Assembly: GCA_934045075.1 (NCBI GenBank)
Contig: OW203722.1
Location: forward strand, 1,519,001-1,583,000
Source: Yponomeuta sedellus
Taxonomy: Eukaryota; Arthropoda; Insecta; Lepidoptera; Yponomeutidae
Length of the DNA: 64,000 nt
Direction of reading: 5' to 3'
Shown here: positions 21,430-32,100 of the stretch, piece by piece
Numbering within the stretch: the first letter of the stretch is position 1
Layout: each line of letters begins with the position of its first letter
Program-made: the position numbers and the translations under genes
The notes under the pieces: model-generated
Database searches by the model: none
What the model was told of the DNA's origin: nothing
Seen by the model: only the letters and a program-made list of their open reading frames with translations

Positions 21430-23010
21430 TATAGAAAGATTTGCCACTTTCTGGCAAAACATATTGAAGCAAAACTAATAAAATATGACAATAATATATT
21501 TAAAAATCAGTAATGCATGCCATTAGTACAAAGACAATTTATGCTTATCATTCTATTCATAGCCTCAAAAGCAACCTTATTACACTTTATAACCATATCA
21601 AAAAAGTATATTTCAATCTCAACAATATGCGGAGTAACAAAATCGCCATATCAGCTGTTCCACTCATTTTAAAGCCTTGAATAAATGTTGGGTAAAGGAC
21701 CCACTTAAATACAAATACTTAAAAAGGCCAAGAAAACGCTTCACACGCTTTTCAAAAACAAGGGGACAAAGTGTGCACAGACTCATCTGACAGCTGTCAA
21801 GTACAGTGTTGCCAAAATCAAACTTCTATTCTAAACAATAAATAAGAAAAGCTTAAAGTAAAATCTATAAATCAGATAATATTTTGCGCAGTGAAATCGC
21901 TTTTTTGTGTAATGTCTTCCAAAAACTACGAGTAAGACCGGGTGGTTTTACACACATTGAGTAATTATCTCTATATTATGTTCAATACAATAATATGAGT
22001 CGCTTAGCTGAGCCCACTAGCTATCTATGGCATTAGTTGAATCTTAATAAGTAAAGGTGTTCTATCTAAAAGCTATGAAAATGACAATAAATCTAAAACA
22101 ACGTTTGCAATAATAAAAACGCAATGTGCTATAAAATGTAGAATTAACGAGATTATTCGAACAAATTTTATATCATACATTTTTACACATTTGACTAACA
22201 CTGAAAGTATTATATCTCACATTATAACCCTGATGTGCGCTTAAAAACTAGATCGTATTTTACTTAGGTACCTATTTATTACATAGTCTAATGATCTGTG
22301 TAATAATAATGTATTGATTTGACTAGATAATATGATAACAACAACAAATAGACAAACACCTTATTTACATTAAAATAAAGAATAACTGAATGTTACAAAG
22401 ACTATCAAGTAAAATTGTACATAACAAAGTCAATTATAAAGTCTGATGCGTTTAGAGTCGGACGTGGCCGTTACCATACATAATTTGTATGGTACCCGGC
22501 TGTCTTCGATTCCACACGTCTCACATGAAATTAATGTTCTCTTCACGATTGATTGTTTTTTACTTGTATTTCGCGTATTTTGCTCGTTTACCTACTGCTT
22601 ACTTTGCATTTCCGTAAGTATTTAAATAAATGTTTTCTTTCTGTCTTTCATTCATAAAATTACACCTTCAGATGTAGTTTACCTCCCAATGTATTTTTCT
22701 GTAAGTTTCTCTGCCAGAAAGAAGCTATATTTAAGTAGTAATAATGATGAACATCTCTTTCTAAGGCTGACTGTTGTTAATTTATCCATTTACATTTTTT
22801 CGTATTTGATTCTTTATTGCCCACCAATTATCACAAAAACAAATGTAATAATTTTCGTCATCTTAAAACTTAACATTCAAACAAATACTGTAGGTACTTC
22901 ACAACAAATACTTTATAAGTTTCCATTGTTTCATTTGTTTCATAAGGTAAACGACAATTTTTAAATACTCACTCCCTTTGCTAACTCGATTTTGCACTGC
23001 GAATTAGCTA
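21430..23010. other. AT-rich intergenic DNA
   Basis: No exon, repeat family or RNA gene was recognised. A short 'gttaccatacataatttgta' inverted motif lies near 22471. Confidence 0.5.
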
Positions 23011-23015
23011 AGTTG

Positions 23016-23030
23016 AAGTTAAACCACAGT
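23016..23030 (+). repeat. Left target-site duplication of the I-clade LINE
   Basis: AAGTTAAACCACAGT, identical to 28506-28520 after the poly-A tail. Confidence 0.85.
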
Positions 23031-23144
23031 GATTAGCAGACGCTCGTTGGCAACGTACGTGTTGTTCTGCAGTTACGCGAACCGGTTCTTACGTTCGCTC
23101 GCTAAATAAAATGTGCATAAGCATACTGTTTAGACTACTTAAGT

Positions 23145-24701
23145 ATGAATAGTAGCGTGGTCGAGTGTGAGGATAGTGAAGATGATATTGGTAGATTGTT
23201 AGTAACTGGAGACCTAAGATTATCGGGACAGTTGGACGAGAACAGAATGGAGGATGAGAATAATAGCAGTATCGACCAAGAGGCATTGGGAGAAACGAGC
23301 AACAGTAATCATCGTGGCGTAAAGAGGGATCGGATAAAAGATCAAGAAGAGTTATGGACAGTGGTTGGAAGAGGAGGAAAAAAAATAGTACTACAGGTAG
23401 AAGATAATGACACAAGAATAGTTGAAGACAAAGTTGAAGTTTGTGTAAGCTCTAAAGAAGTGCTCCCGAAACAATTCGGCTTAGCTCGGTTGTTGAAAGA
23501 GGAAGGAATCGTTAATATAGTGGGAATTAAATATATAAACCCATACAAAGTAACCATACAATTTAATAATGACAGCAGCGCTCAAAGCCTTATTGACAAT
23601 AAAACCTTTACAGATAAGGGCTACAGATGCTATCGGGCTATGGAGATCACTAAGTCGTATGGGGTAATAAAAAATGCGGATTTGGAGCTATCTGAGGATG
23701 AGATGCTATCGAGTTTACGGAGTGACCGAGAAATAATCCAAGTTAAGCGTTTGGATCGCAGAAACACAGAAAATGGCAAAAGGGAACCGTGCGAAGTCGT
23801 GCGACTATGCTTTAATAGCTCATCTTTACCCGCATACGTTTATGTGTATGATACCAGACTAAGAGTTGATCCCTATGTGTTTCCAGTAACGCAATGCTCT
23901 AAATGCTGGAGATACGGTCATTTAATAAAAATGTGTCCATCACGTAAAACAATTTGTCCAAAATGCGGTAAATACCACGAGAATTGTGTAACCACCGATT
24001 TTAAATGCTCCAACTGTAGTGGTAAACACATGGCCCTCTCTAAAAAATGTCCTACTTACTTAAAAGAAAAACGCATTCGCGAATTGATGGCGGAGTTTAA
24101 CTGTACGTATCGTAAAGCCTCAATAATGTTTGTACCGCCAGTGTCGCCCATGCCTAAACTTACTACAGAAAGTAAATCATTAGAATGCGAGGTAGCGGAA
24201 CCGGTATACAACTCGAGCGCCGAGGATTGTAGTACCTATGCACAGGTGCTTAAGACGCCAATTTATGCGCACGAAGTTACACCGAGCGGCGAGCTACAAT
24301 ACAACGCTACTGATAAGAAATTAGACAGCGATTCCCAACCTAGGGCTCATATAACAACATCGTATCCAAAAAAAAAAAGAAACTTTATAAACAAAAGACA
24401 AAGTCAGAACACTATGGATTGGTTTGAAGAGAATGATAACTATTCTATAAGTTCAAAGAGTCAAGACGGCCCTCCAAAAAAGACAGAACGACAAAAACCT
24501 GGGGATAAAAAACAAAAGGATACTATGAGCGAGCTTTTCAATAAGATAAAAGAAATTATTTGGTCAAAGAGAATAAATATGGAGGAAAAATTAAAAACTT
24601 GTTGTACAACAGTTTGGGAATGGCTTGTACGGTTCGTAGTTAATTACATATCAGAATGGCCAGTTTTAAAGTACATAACACAATTCAATGGAGGGGAGTA
24701 A
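23145..24701 (+). CDS. LINE ORF1, gag-like zinc-knuckle protein
   Basis: 518 residues, uninterrupted. Non-LTR ORF1 proteins bind element RNA and form the retrotransposition particle. An acidic N-terminal part (about 1-90) is followed by a region resembling the gag RNA-binding fold (about 95-240). Three Cys/His clusters lie at about 246-305: CSKCWRYGHLIKMC (CX2CX4HX4C), CPKCGKYHENC and CSNCSGKHMALSKKC. The C-terminus is Lys/Ser-rich and ends in a Trp-containing segment. It overlaps ORF2 by 14 nt in a +1 frame, so ORF2 probably relies on reinitiation after the ORF1 stop. Confidence 0.9.
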   Translation: MNSSVVECEDSEDDIGRLLVTGDLRLSGQLDENRMEDENNSSIDQEALGETSNSNHRGVKRDRIKDQEELWTVVGRGGKKIVLQVEDNDTRIVEDKVEVCVSSKEVLPKQFGLARLLKEEGIVNIVGIKYINPYKVTIQFNNDSSAQSLIDNKTFTDKGYRCYRAMEITKSYGVIKNADLELSEDEMLSSLRSDREIIQVKRLDRRNTENGKREPCEVVRLCFNSSSLPAYVYVYDTRLRVDPYVFPVTQCSKCWRYGHLIKMCPSRKTICPKCGKYHENCVTTDFKCSNCSGKHMALSKKCPTYLKEKRIRELMAEFNCTYRKASIMFVPPVSPMPKLTTESKSLECEVAEPVYNSSAEDCSTYAQVLKTPIYAHEVTPSGELQYNATDKKLDSDSQPRAHITTSYPKKKRNFINKRQSQNTMDWFEENDNYSISSKSQDGPPKKTERQKPGDKKQKDTMSELFNKIKEIIWSKRINMEEKLKTCCTTVWEWLVRFVVNYISEWPVLKYITQFNGGE

Positions 24702-27700
24702 TAAACATAAAAAGCTTGTCATATGCCAATGGAATTCCCAAAGCCTACGACCCAAAATAGTAGCCTTTCAAGAATTATTACGCCAGGAGAAAGTTCACAT
24801 TGCAATAATAAGTGAAACTTGGTTGGAGCCAGAGAGCAGTTTGAGAATCGCTGGGTACAGTGTGTTCCGCCAAGACAGAGATGACTCATACGGTGGCGTC
24901 GCAATATTAACCCACTCCTCGATTAAATCCCAGCTATGTCCAATTCACGTTAATAATTCTGGTATTCAAGCGGTAAATATAAAATTATTTAATTGTGAAC
25001 ACATTGAAAATGTCGTATCTATCTATTGTCCTTCTTCTGTACATACAAACCAATCCGACTGGGACCACCTTTTTTCGTTATTTGAGTACAAAACGATTAT
25101 TGCTGGGGATTTTAATGCGCACCACACAAACTGGTCGTATAAAACGGACGCACGGGGCAGCCAGGTTTTCGACGCTCTTCTCGACAATAATTTTATAACA
25201 CTAAATGATGGCGCATTTACTCGCATTAAATTGGTCGAAGGACGGATTCAAAACACATCGCCTGACATCACAATGGCGTCCTCAGATATTGCTATGTTAT
25301 TTAACTGGAAGGTCACTAGTGAAGGCTTGGGCAGTGACCATCTTATAATAAAAATTTGCACAGATCTCTCGTCTCCGACAGCAAAAAGGAAAAAAAGAAA
25401 TTTCAAGCAGGCAGATTGGGATGGTTATAAGTCGCAGGCTAGAACTCTTTTTGAGGAATGTGAGACATCTCTAGATCTACAACAGATGTATGATAAATTT
25501 GTGAGCATTTTAAATAAGGCGGCAGACAGCAATATACCTTATATTAAGTTCTGTGAAGATCCACTGCGGCTCGATAAATTTAGGCCTAAGCCATATTGGA
25601 ACCCAGATTTATCAAGATTGGTTGCAGAAAGAAGATTGGCTTTGTCAAATTTCAGAAAAAACCCTATCCCACGAAATTTAGAAATACTACAAGTTAAAAT
25701 TTCTTTAGCTCAAAAACAGATTCGAATCGCTAAATCTAAGTCGTGGCATGAATTTTGTGATGGTATCGATACAGTGGTAACGCCGAGTGAAATGTGGAGG
25801 CGGATGAGGTGGCTTAAGGGCCTGAAGTCTTCCTACACCCATATTGATAAAGATAAGGCAAACATTCTTTTGCATAAGTTAACGCCGGACTATGTTTTGC
25901 CTTCGGTTCCTTTATTTGTATCCAGTAACGATAAACTAGCTTCCCCAATGTTAATGCAGGAGATTGAAAAAGCAATTAAGTCTAAAGATACTGCTCCAGG
26001 TATAGATGACATTTCTTATTCCATGGTCAAAAAGTTGCCAGATGTAGGAAAAAGGTTCTGCTTTCTATGTTCAATACGTACTTTACATCAGGATTTGTTC
26101 CAAGACAATGGAGAAGTATAAAAATTATACCTATTCCGAAATCTGGCACAACTGATGTCAGACCAATCGCGCTTATGTCTTGCCTTTGTAAAATATTTCA
26201 TTCTGTTTTAAACACGCGATTAGAATGGTTCTTGGAAAATAATAACTTACTATCCAAAAATACCGTTGGATTCCGAAAATCAAAGTCGTGTATGGATTGT
26301 CTCGCTAAGTTGGTAACCAATATTCAAATTGGATTTGCACGAAAAGAAATTACATTAGGATGCTTCATTGACATTGACAACGCTTACAACAATGTAGATA
26401 TTAGTATTTTATTGAATAATCTAGATAAGTTAGGCATAGGATCTAAGATTTGCTATTACTTATGGAACTTTCTGTCACAAAGATCGCTTCAAATAACACC
26501 TGCTGATGGACATGAACTTCACAGGCTTACGGGTCGTGGTTTAAGCCAGGGGGACCCTATGTCACCATTATTATTTAATGCAGCTACCATAGCAATTTGT
26601 CAACATATTGTAAATGTCAATATATCACAATATGCGGATGATTTTGTCTTGTACTCGTCAAGTCATACAGTTTTAGATGCAAGTATGAATCTTCAGGAAG
26701 CTCTAGATATGTTTGTAGTTTTAGTAAATTACTTAGGGTTAGATATATCAACTAGGAAAACTAAAGTTTGTCTCTTTTCCAGGAGGCATAGACGAGAAAA
26801 TGTAAACTTAAATATTTCTGGACAACCTGTAGAACTAGTCGAAAATGTTAAATATTTAGGTTTATATTTGGACCGTTCTTTATTTTGGAGTAAACACATG
26901 AACGAAATAACACAGAAAACTCTGCCGTTTCTTAATAGTTTTAAAGTTTTGGCTGGTTCCTCGTGGGGTGTACATCCAAAGCATTTGAGACGTTTGTACA
27001 TATCTATTATTCGAAGTAGACTGGACTACGGTAGTTTTTTGTATGGGTGTAGCGCTAATAGTCATCTTTATAAACTTGATAAAGTTCAGAATCAGGCAAT
27101 GCGAATAATTGGAGGTTTTATAAAAAGCACACCTATACACGTGATGGAGAGTGAGCTTAGCCTCCCTCCGTTAAATGTTCGTAGACTTTACCTGGCAGGG
27201 AAGTTTTGGCTAAAATGTAAATCGTTTGAAAGTGATCAAATAATAGAATCTGTTAACAATTTAAAGTCGCTTGATGATAGGAGAAGAAGTATTTATAGAA
27301 GAAGCAGAAAAAAATCTCTTTTAATTGTAATGCACGAGTTGTTTCAAAATATTTCTGTTCACCGTAGTTCAATTTTCGAAATGTTTTGTTTAGATACTTG
27401 GATAACTAGTATTAATTTGTCTTCAGTAATTAGTGTCGAAATTGAAGGTGTAGATAAATCTAAAAAAATGTTAGATACAATATATTTAAGAAATAAATGT
27501 GATGTAATGATTCAAGATAAGTACAGAAATTTTCATAAAATCTATACAGACGGTTCGAAAGATAAAGATGGGACAGGAGCGGCATTTTTTGACTTTGATT
27601 TTCAGTGTAACGCAAAATTTCAAATAAATTCAACCATTTCGATAATGCACGTGGAACTTCTGGCGATATCTGAAGCTATGTCTTACAGTCAATCCTTAGG

Positions 27701-28400
27701 ATGCGATAAAATTGTAATTTTTTCGGACTCAAAAAGTGCCCTGCAACATTTGGCTCGATGCACCTCGAACTTTCGAGGTACACCGATAGCCTATACTATA
27801 TTGAGATCTATTGTTAATATTACAAATAACAATAAGACTATAATACTTCAATGGATCCCATCTCATATCGGTATCAAGGGAAACGAAGAGGCTGATGCAT
27901 TAGCTAAAGCCGCTACTACTGACGGAATCCCATTAATTTGTACTCCGTTACACACTGACTACTTACCCACGGTTAGAGAGCAATGCTACAGTCATTGGAG
28001 AGAGTACTTTGATGAGCGGTCTTTGTCTAAAGGAATATGGTATAAAACTATGCAAGGTTATCCTCTTCGCGTCCCCTGGTTCGCTGAGTCACACCTGCTT
28101 AGAAGTGAACTAGTTCTTATGTTCAGACTTCGATCCGGACACATTCCACTAAACAAATTCGCTTTCATGATGCGAAAAACGGATTCGCCAAACTGTACTG
28201 AATGCGGTGGCATTGAGGACGCCTATCATATCTTGATGGAGTGTGCCCGGAACGAAGGTAAAAGAAGATATTTATTTAATAATTTTTATGGAGTTGGAGT
28301 GTACTGCAGTGTTCTGGCGTTACCGCACTCGGAAGAGGCCAGGACACTGCTTAAATTAGTTTCATTTGGTCTCAAAGTAAGACAAAGTCTGGTAATGTAA
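24688..28400 (+). pseudogene. LINE ORF2, endonuclease-RT-RNase H, one frameshift
   Basis: Encodes the enzyme that nicks target DNA and reverse-transcribes the element. The first frame (24688-26121) has the APE motifs CQWNSQSL, SETWLEP, GDFNAHHTNW, TSPDI and SDHLIIK. It ends at a stop just inside the RT. The other frame (open 26067-28400) has RT motifs CFIDIDNAY, GRGLSQGDPMSP and YADDFVLY, then RNase H (YTDGSKD, HVELLAI, FSDSKSAL, WIPSHIGIKGNEEADALAK) and CTECGG-X7-H-X4-C. The break is a one-base length change, most likely in the A run at 26049-26053. Every catalytic motif is otherwise intact, so this copy lost function recently, or the break is a sequencing error in a homopolymer. Confidence 0.88.
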
Positions 28401-28505
28401 ATAATTAGTTGGTAAGGTGTTAGTAATAATTATTAAGCATCATTTGGGTGACATGGTCACGTTGTGTACCAAACCCTTAAATAAAGATTAAAAAAAAAAA
28501 AAAAA

Positions 28506-28520
28506 AAGTTAAACCACAGT
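28506..28520 (+). repeat. Right target-site duplication of the I-clade LINE
   Basis: AAGTTAAACCACAGT directly after the poly-A tail. The first two As could belong to the tail. Confidence 0.85.
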
Positions 28521-28524
28521 TCAC

Positions 28525-28530
28525 TTTAAT
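28525..28530 (-). promoter_or_regulatory. Possible ATTAAA polyadenylation signal for terminal exon B
   Basis: No AATAAA was found between the exon B stop and the LINE. ATTAAA on the minus strand lies about 425 nt past the stop, right beside the LINE insertion site. Confidence 0.3.
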
Positions 28531-28954
28531 TACCCACCTGAAATAGGTCAGCACAGTTAACATTTCAGTATAAATTTTAACTGTGCTGTACCTAACTGTT
28601 TACTACTTGCCTCTCGCTCACATATTCTTGCATATTATTTTAAAAAGTAATTTAAAAAATACTTTTGAAAAATGCACTCGTGGCCACATTAGAAAAAAAA
28701 ATTATGAAAATTTCGCTCATTGTTGGTAAACATCAGCATGAACTCGTTACGCCATATTGCCTTCTACTATCACCATAGACCATTTTTTGAAAGTACACTT
28801 ATTGCTTTACAATCATGCGCGAGTGCAACGACTCCAAGGAAAAGCAGCCTAGTATAAGAAGTAAAACTGAGGTATATCAGAACATACTTCCCGCCACCAA
28901 TACGGAGACAGCTACTGCAAGACCGACCCCCGCCCGGGGCCGGCCACACGAAGC

Positions 28955-29173
28955 CTATGCGCCCTTTTTCTTGTACCTCCTCAAAACGTGAAGCGGGTCC
29001 TTCCTGTAGCGAGCGAACAGCTCCCGCTTATACGTCTCGAAGTGTTTCCTGTTCCGCTCGTTCTGTTTCTCGCGCCAGAGGGGGCGCGAGCGCCGTGCCT
29101 GCAGGCCCCAGTGAATCGTGAAGATCGGCGATAGCACCCGGAATTGGTACCCGATCAGGAACATTTCGTATAC
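28955..29173 (-). CDS. B4GAT1: GT49 terminal exon B (canonical type)
   Basis: 73 codons including stop, after acceptor 'cctctttccag', phase 0. Reads VYEMFLIGYQFRVLSPIFTI, HWGLQ, then the basic REKQNERNRKHFETYKREL. It continues YGFTRNTQ| as expected for the family. Confidence 0.88.
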   Translation of the reverse strand, partial: VYEMFLIGYQFRVLSPIFTIHWGLQARRSRPLWREKQNERNRKHFETYKRELFARYRKDPLHVLRRYKKKGA

Positions 29174-32100
29174 CTGGAAAGAGGGGTTAGTTTTCTGTAA
29201 GCAGGTGGTGAGGCATTAAGGCTTCTAGGAGTCATCCCCATACGAATGTAGGTTTGGTTTTTATTTACAAACGACAAGCCGGATTGAAATGAAACTTTGC
29301 CAATACGTTAACAGGACGCAAATCAATCATTGCCCAATGTAAAAAAAGTGGACACAAGTTTAATTGTAGTTGGTGACAGACTAGACCTAGCAGAGGCCGT
29401 GGTGTTTTTAGGCATTACAATAGACTCGAAACTGCAATGGGGTCCACACATAAAAAATCTAGTGGGTAGGTTAAGCTCAGCCGCATTTGCAGTTAGAAAA
29501 ATTAGGCAACTAACAGATGTGTCAACTGCGAGGCTTGTATATTTCAGTTACTTCCACAGTATTATGTCATATGGATTGTTACTATGGGGGTGTGCGGCAG
29601 ATATAGAAACAGTTTTTATTCTACAAAAAAGGGCTGTTAGAGCTATCTACAATTTACCTACCAGGCAATCGCTACGGGATATTTTGAAGGAAACAGGAAT
29701 TCTAACGCTGGCCTGCCAATATATATTCGATAACATAATGTACGTACGAAAAAACATAACAACATTTAAATTAAACAGGGATATCCATAACGTCAATACC
29801 AGAAACAGAAACAAAGTGGCTTTAGGTATCTCAATTCAGATTAGCCAAGGTAAATGCATCTTTTGTAGGACAAAGCGTACGTTTTTACAATAAAATTTCA
29901 GAACATATTCTATCCTTGCCTGAAAACAAATTAAAAAAATTCATTAAAAAGGCGCTATGTAAAAAGGCCTATTATAGAATAGATGACTTTATAAATGATG
30001 TAAGCCATTGGCAGTAGACCAATTCTTTGGCAGTAAACCTGCTCGATTCCACAATGAAGACCTTTATAAAGAAACACAAATCTTAAACATTCGCCAACAG
30101 TACATGCTAAGGTTATCGCAATACTTTCACTCTCACAAGGAACTACATAATGTCAGACAAGAAACTGTCACAAGGGCAGCGCATAAGCAGCATTTAATGC
30201 TTGACAGGGTGCAAACAAGCTTTGGTCAGAGATTTCATTTCTGGATTACACCCAGATTATACAATAAAGTACCAGAGGATATAAAGGTGTGTCTGCGGAG
30301 GAGTAATGAGAGACTTAAATTTTGGATTTGTAACATGGGTATGATGCGGAAAAGCTAGTAATGGATATAGTAACATAATAAGTATAATGTATTTTAGCTA
30401 TTATTATTTTATTATATAATAATATTCTATGTATAGCATTTATGTAATATTATGTTATTTGATATTATAGTATATTGTGTTTACGTATTTATATGTCAGT
30501 TGGTCTAATATATGGTGTGCTGTTTGTTGATATATTTTATATGAATATGTAGCACTGCCTCTTCTTACCTACACAGCAATCGATAATGGAATCTGATCAC
30601 TTCAGCAGGGCTTGCCTTGTGAAGTGTTCAGGCACTTACTGTACTCTTAAACATATAATTTGTGAAGAAATAAATAAATAAAAAAATAATAAAAAAAAAT
30701 CCACAACGAGTCAATCATAGTTATTGAATAACAATTTCATTCACATGTAGCAAACAGCAGTAAAATCACTGCGATCCTCAGTGTTAGTTATATCGTATTT
30801 AGGTTTGTACAGAGGACGTCATTGCATACTAGTAAATATGTAAATATGACATACATTCTGCAACTGACAAGAACTTAATCTGCAGGTTTGCTAAAGGTCA
30901 TTCGAATGGTGGCGTGGTGGCCGGGTCATCTATCTCCCTCCAAAATGGTTGAGACTGGTGATGGCTGAGCACTGCGTTATGCTCGTGAACGAGTGCTGTT
31001 CGTGTGTCTGGCCGCAGCATTTGTTATGTTTTCACGACCTATTTGGAATTTAAAGTCATTAATGGCAATCATGGAATCTTATCATACGTATATGTGTATC
31101 TGATGTATACAGATTTAGGAGGAATGGAGAAAAGATGGTCAGAGTGGAGTTTTTTCCCCCGCTGTCTTTTTCTCCACTACACTACGGCCCGAAGGCGGCG
31201 GTTTTCACTTTTATGTTGCATTGTACTTTGACATTCAGCAAATAGAATATAATACTTTACGTTGAAATAAATTGAATTGAATTCAATTGAAATGTAATTA
31301 AAGTCACGACTTTTCACATTTAAAACACGATCAAACCTTGATTTGTGTCCTCTTAACGTCTTGGCAAACTTTCATTGCATGTCTGCATGCCGTTTGTCAA
31401 TAAAAACAAAACTACGTACAAACGTTCCGAATCAATTCCCATACATATGGGAATTGTGTTTGCCTTTTAACTTATATATATATTTCTATATATTTCTAAC
31501 CGATTTGCTTAATAAATTCGTGAGATCAGTCACGCCATTAGAGAGAAGACGACTGAAGTCTTGTTTGAGGATAGTTTGAAATCTTGTTTTAAGTTTAGGG
31601 TAGCCATTCTCGGCCGGCTCTTTCTTTCTTTAGCAAGGACATCAAAGTCACACAGTAGGGGCACCATAGACTCTACATTAAATCCGCTCATGGGAAGGCG
31701 GAATGAAAACTAGAATTATATTGATGAACGATTATGTAGGGCTAAACTATTGTTGTCTATACAAGGTTGACACGTTTTAAGCAATCTTTTAGAACGCGTC
31801 CGAGTGATTTCATCACCCATTTAGTGTGAATGAAGATGCCCTCATTACGCAGATGCAAAATTAAAACAAGTATTTTAAATTGTTCCTTTACGTTTCAAAA
31901 AGTGCTTTAAAATGTTTGAATCACATGAAATAGCAACCTTGTATCTTGTAGTTCAGTGTTATTAAGTCTACTTATGAACGCTACGGTAAATTTAAACAAT
32001 AATTTACTGGATTGTGTCGGATTACACTATGAGTATTTTTAACCCGTTGTATTTTTCTTGATGCTACAAAGCAAGGGTTATTCTTAAACCGTCAACAGAA

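Larger units (their letters stand above)
23031..28505 (+). mobile_element. Near-full-length I-clade non-LTR retrotransposon
   Basis: A 5.5-kb element with a 114-bp 5' leader, ORF1 (23145-24701), ORF2 (24688-28400), a short 3' UTR, AATAAA and a poly-A tail (from about 28488), all inside a 15-bp target-site duplication. ORF2 order is APE endonuclease, reverse transcriptase, RNase H and a CCHC motif. With ORF1's zinc knuckles this indicates the I clade; Jockey-clade elements lack RNase H. Intact ends plus a single visible frame break suggest a young insertion. It sits between the trypsin-like gene and the last exon of the glycosyltransferase. Confidence 0.92.

Noticed and set aside
31343..31579. 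78-codon plus-strand frame between GT49 exons
   Set aside because: Phe/Tyr/Ile-rich translation of AT-rich DNA with no homology or splice support.
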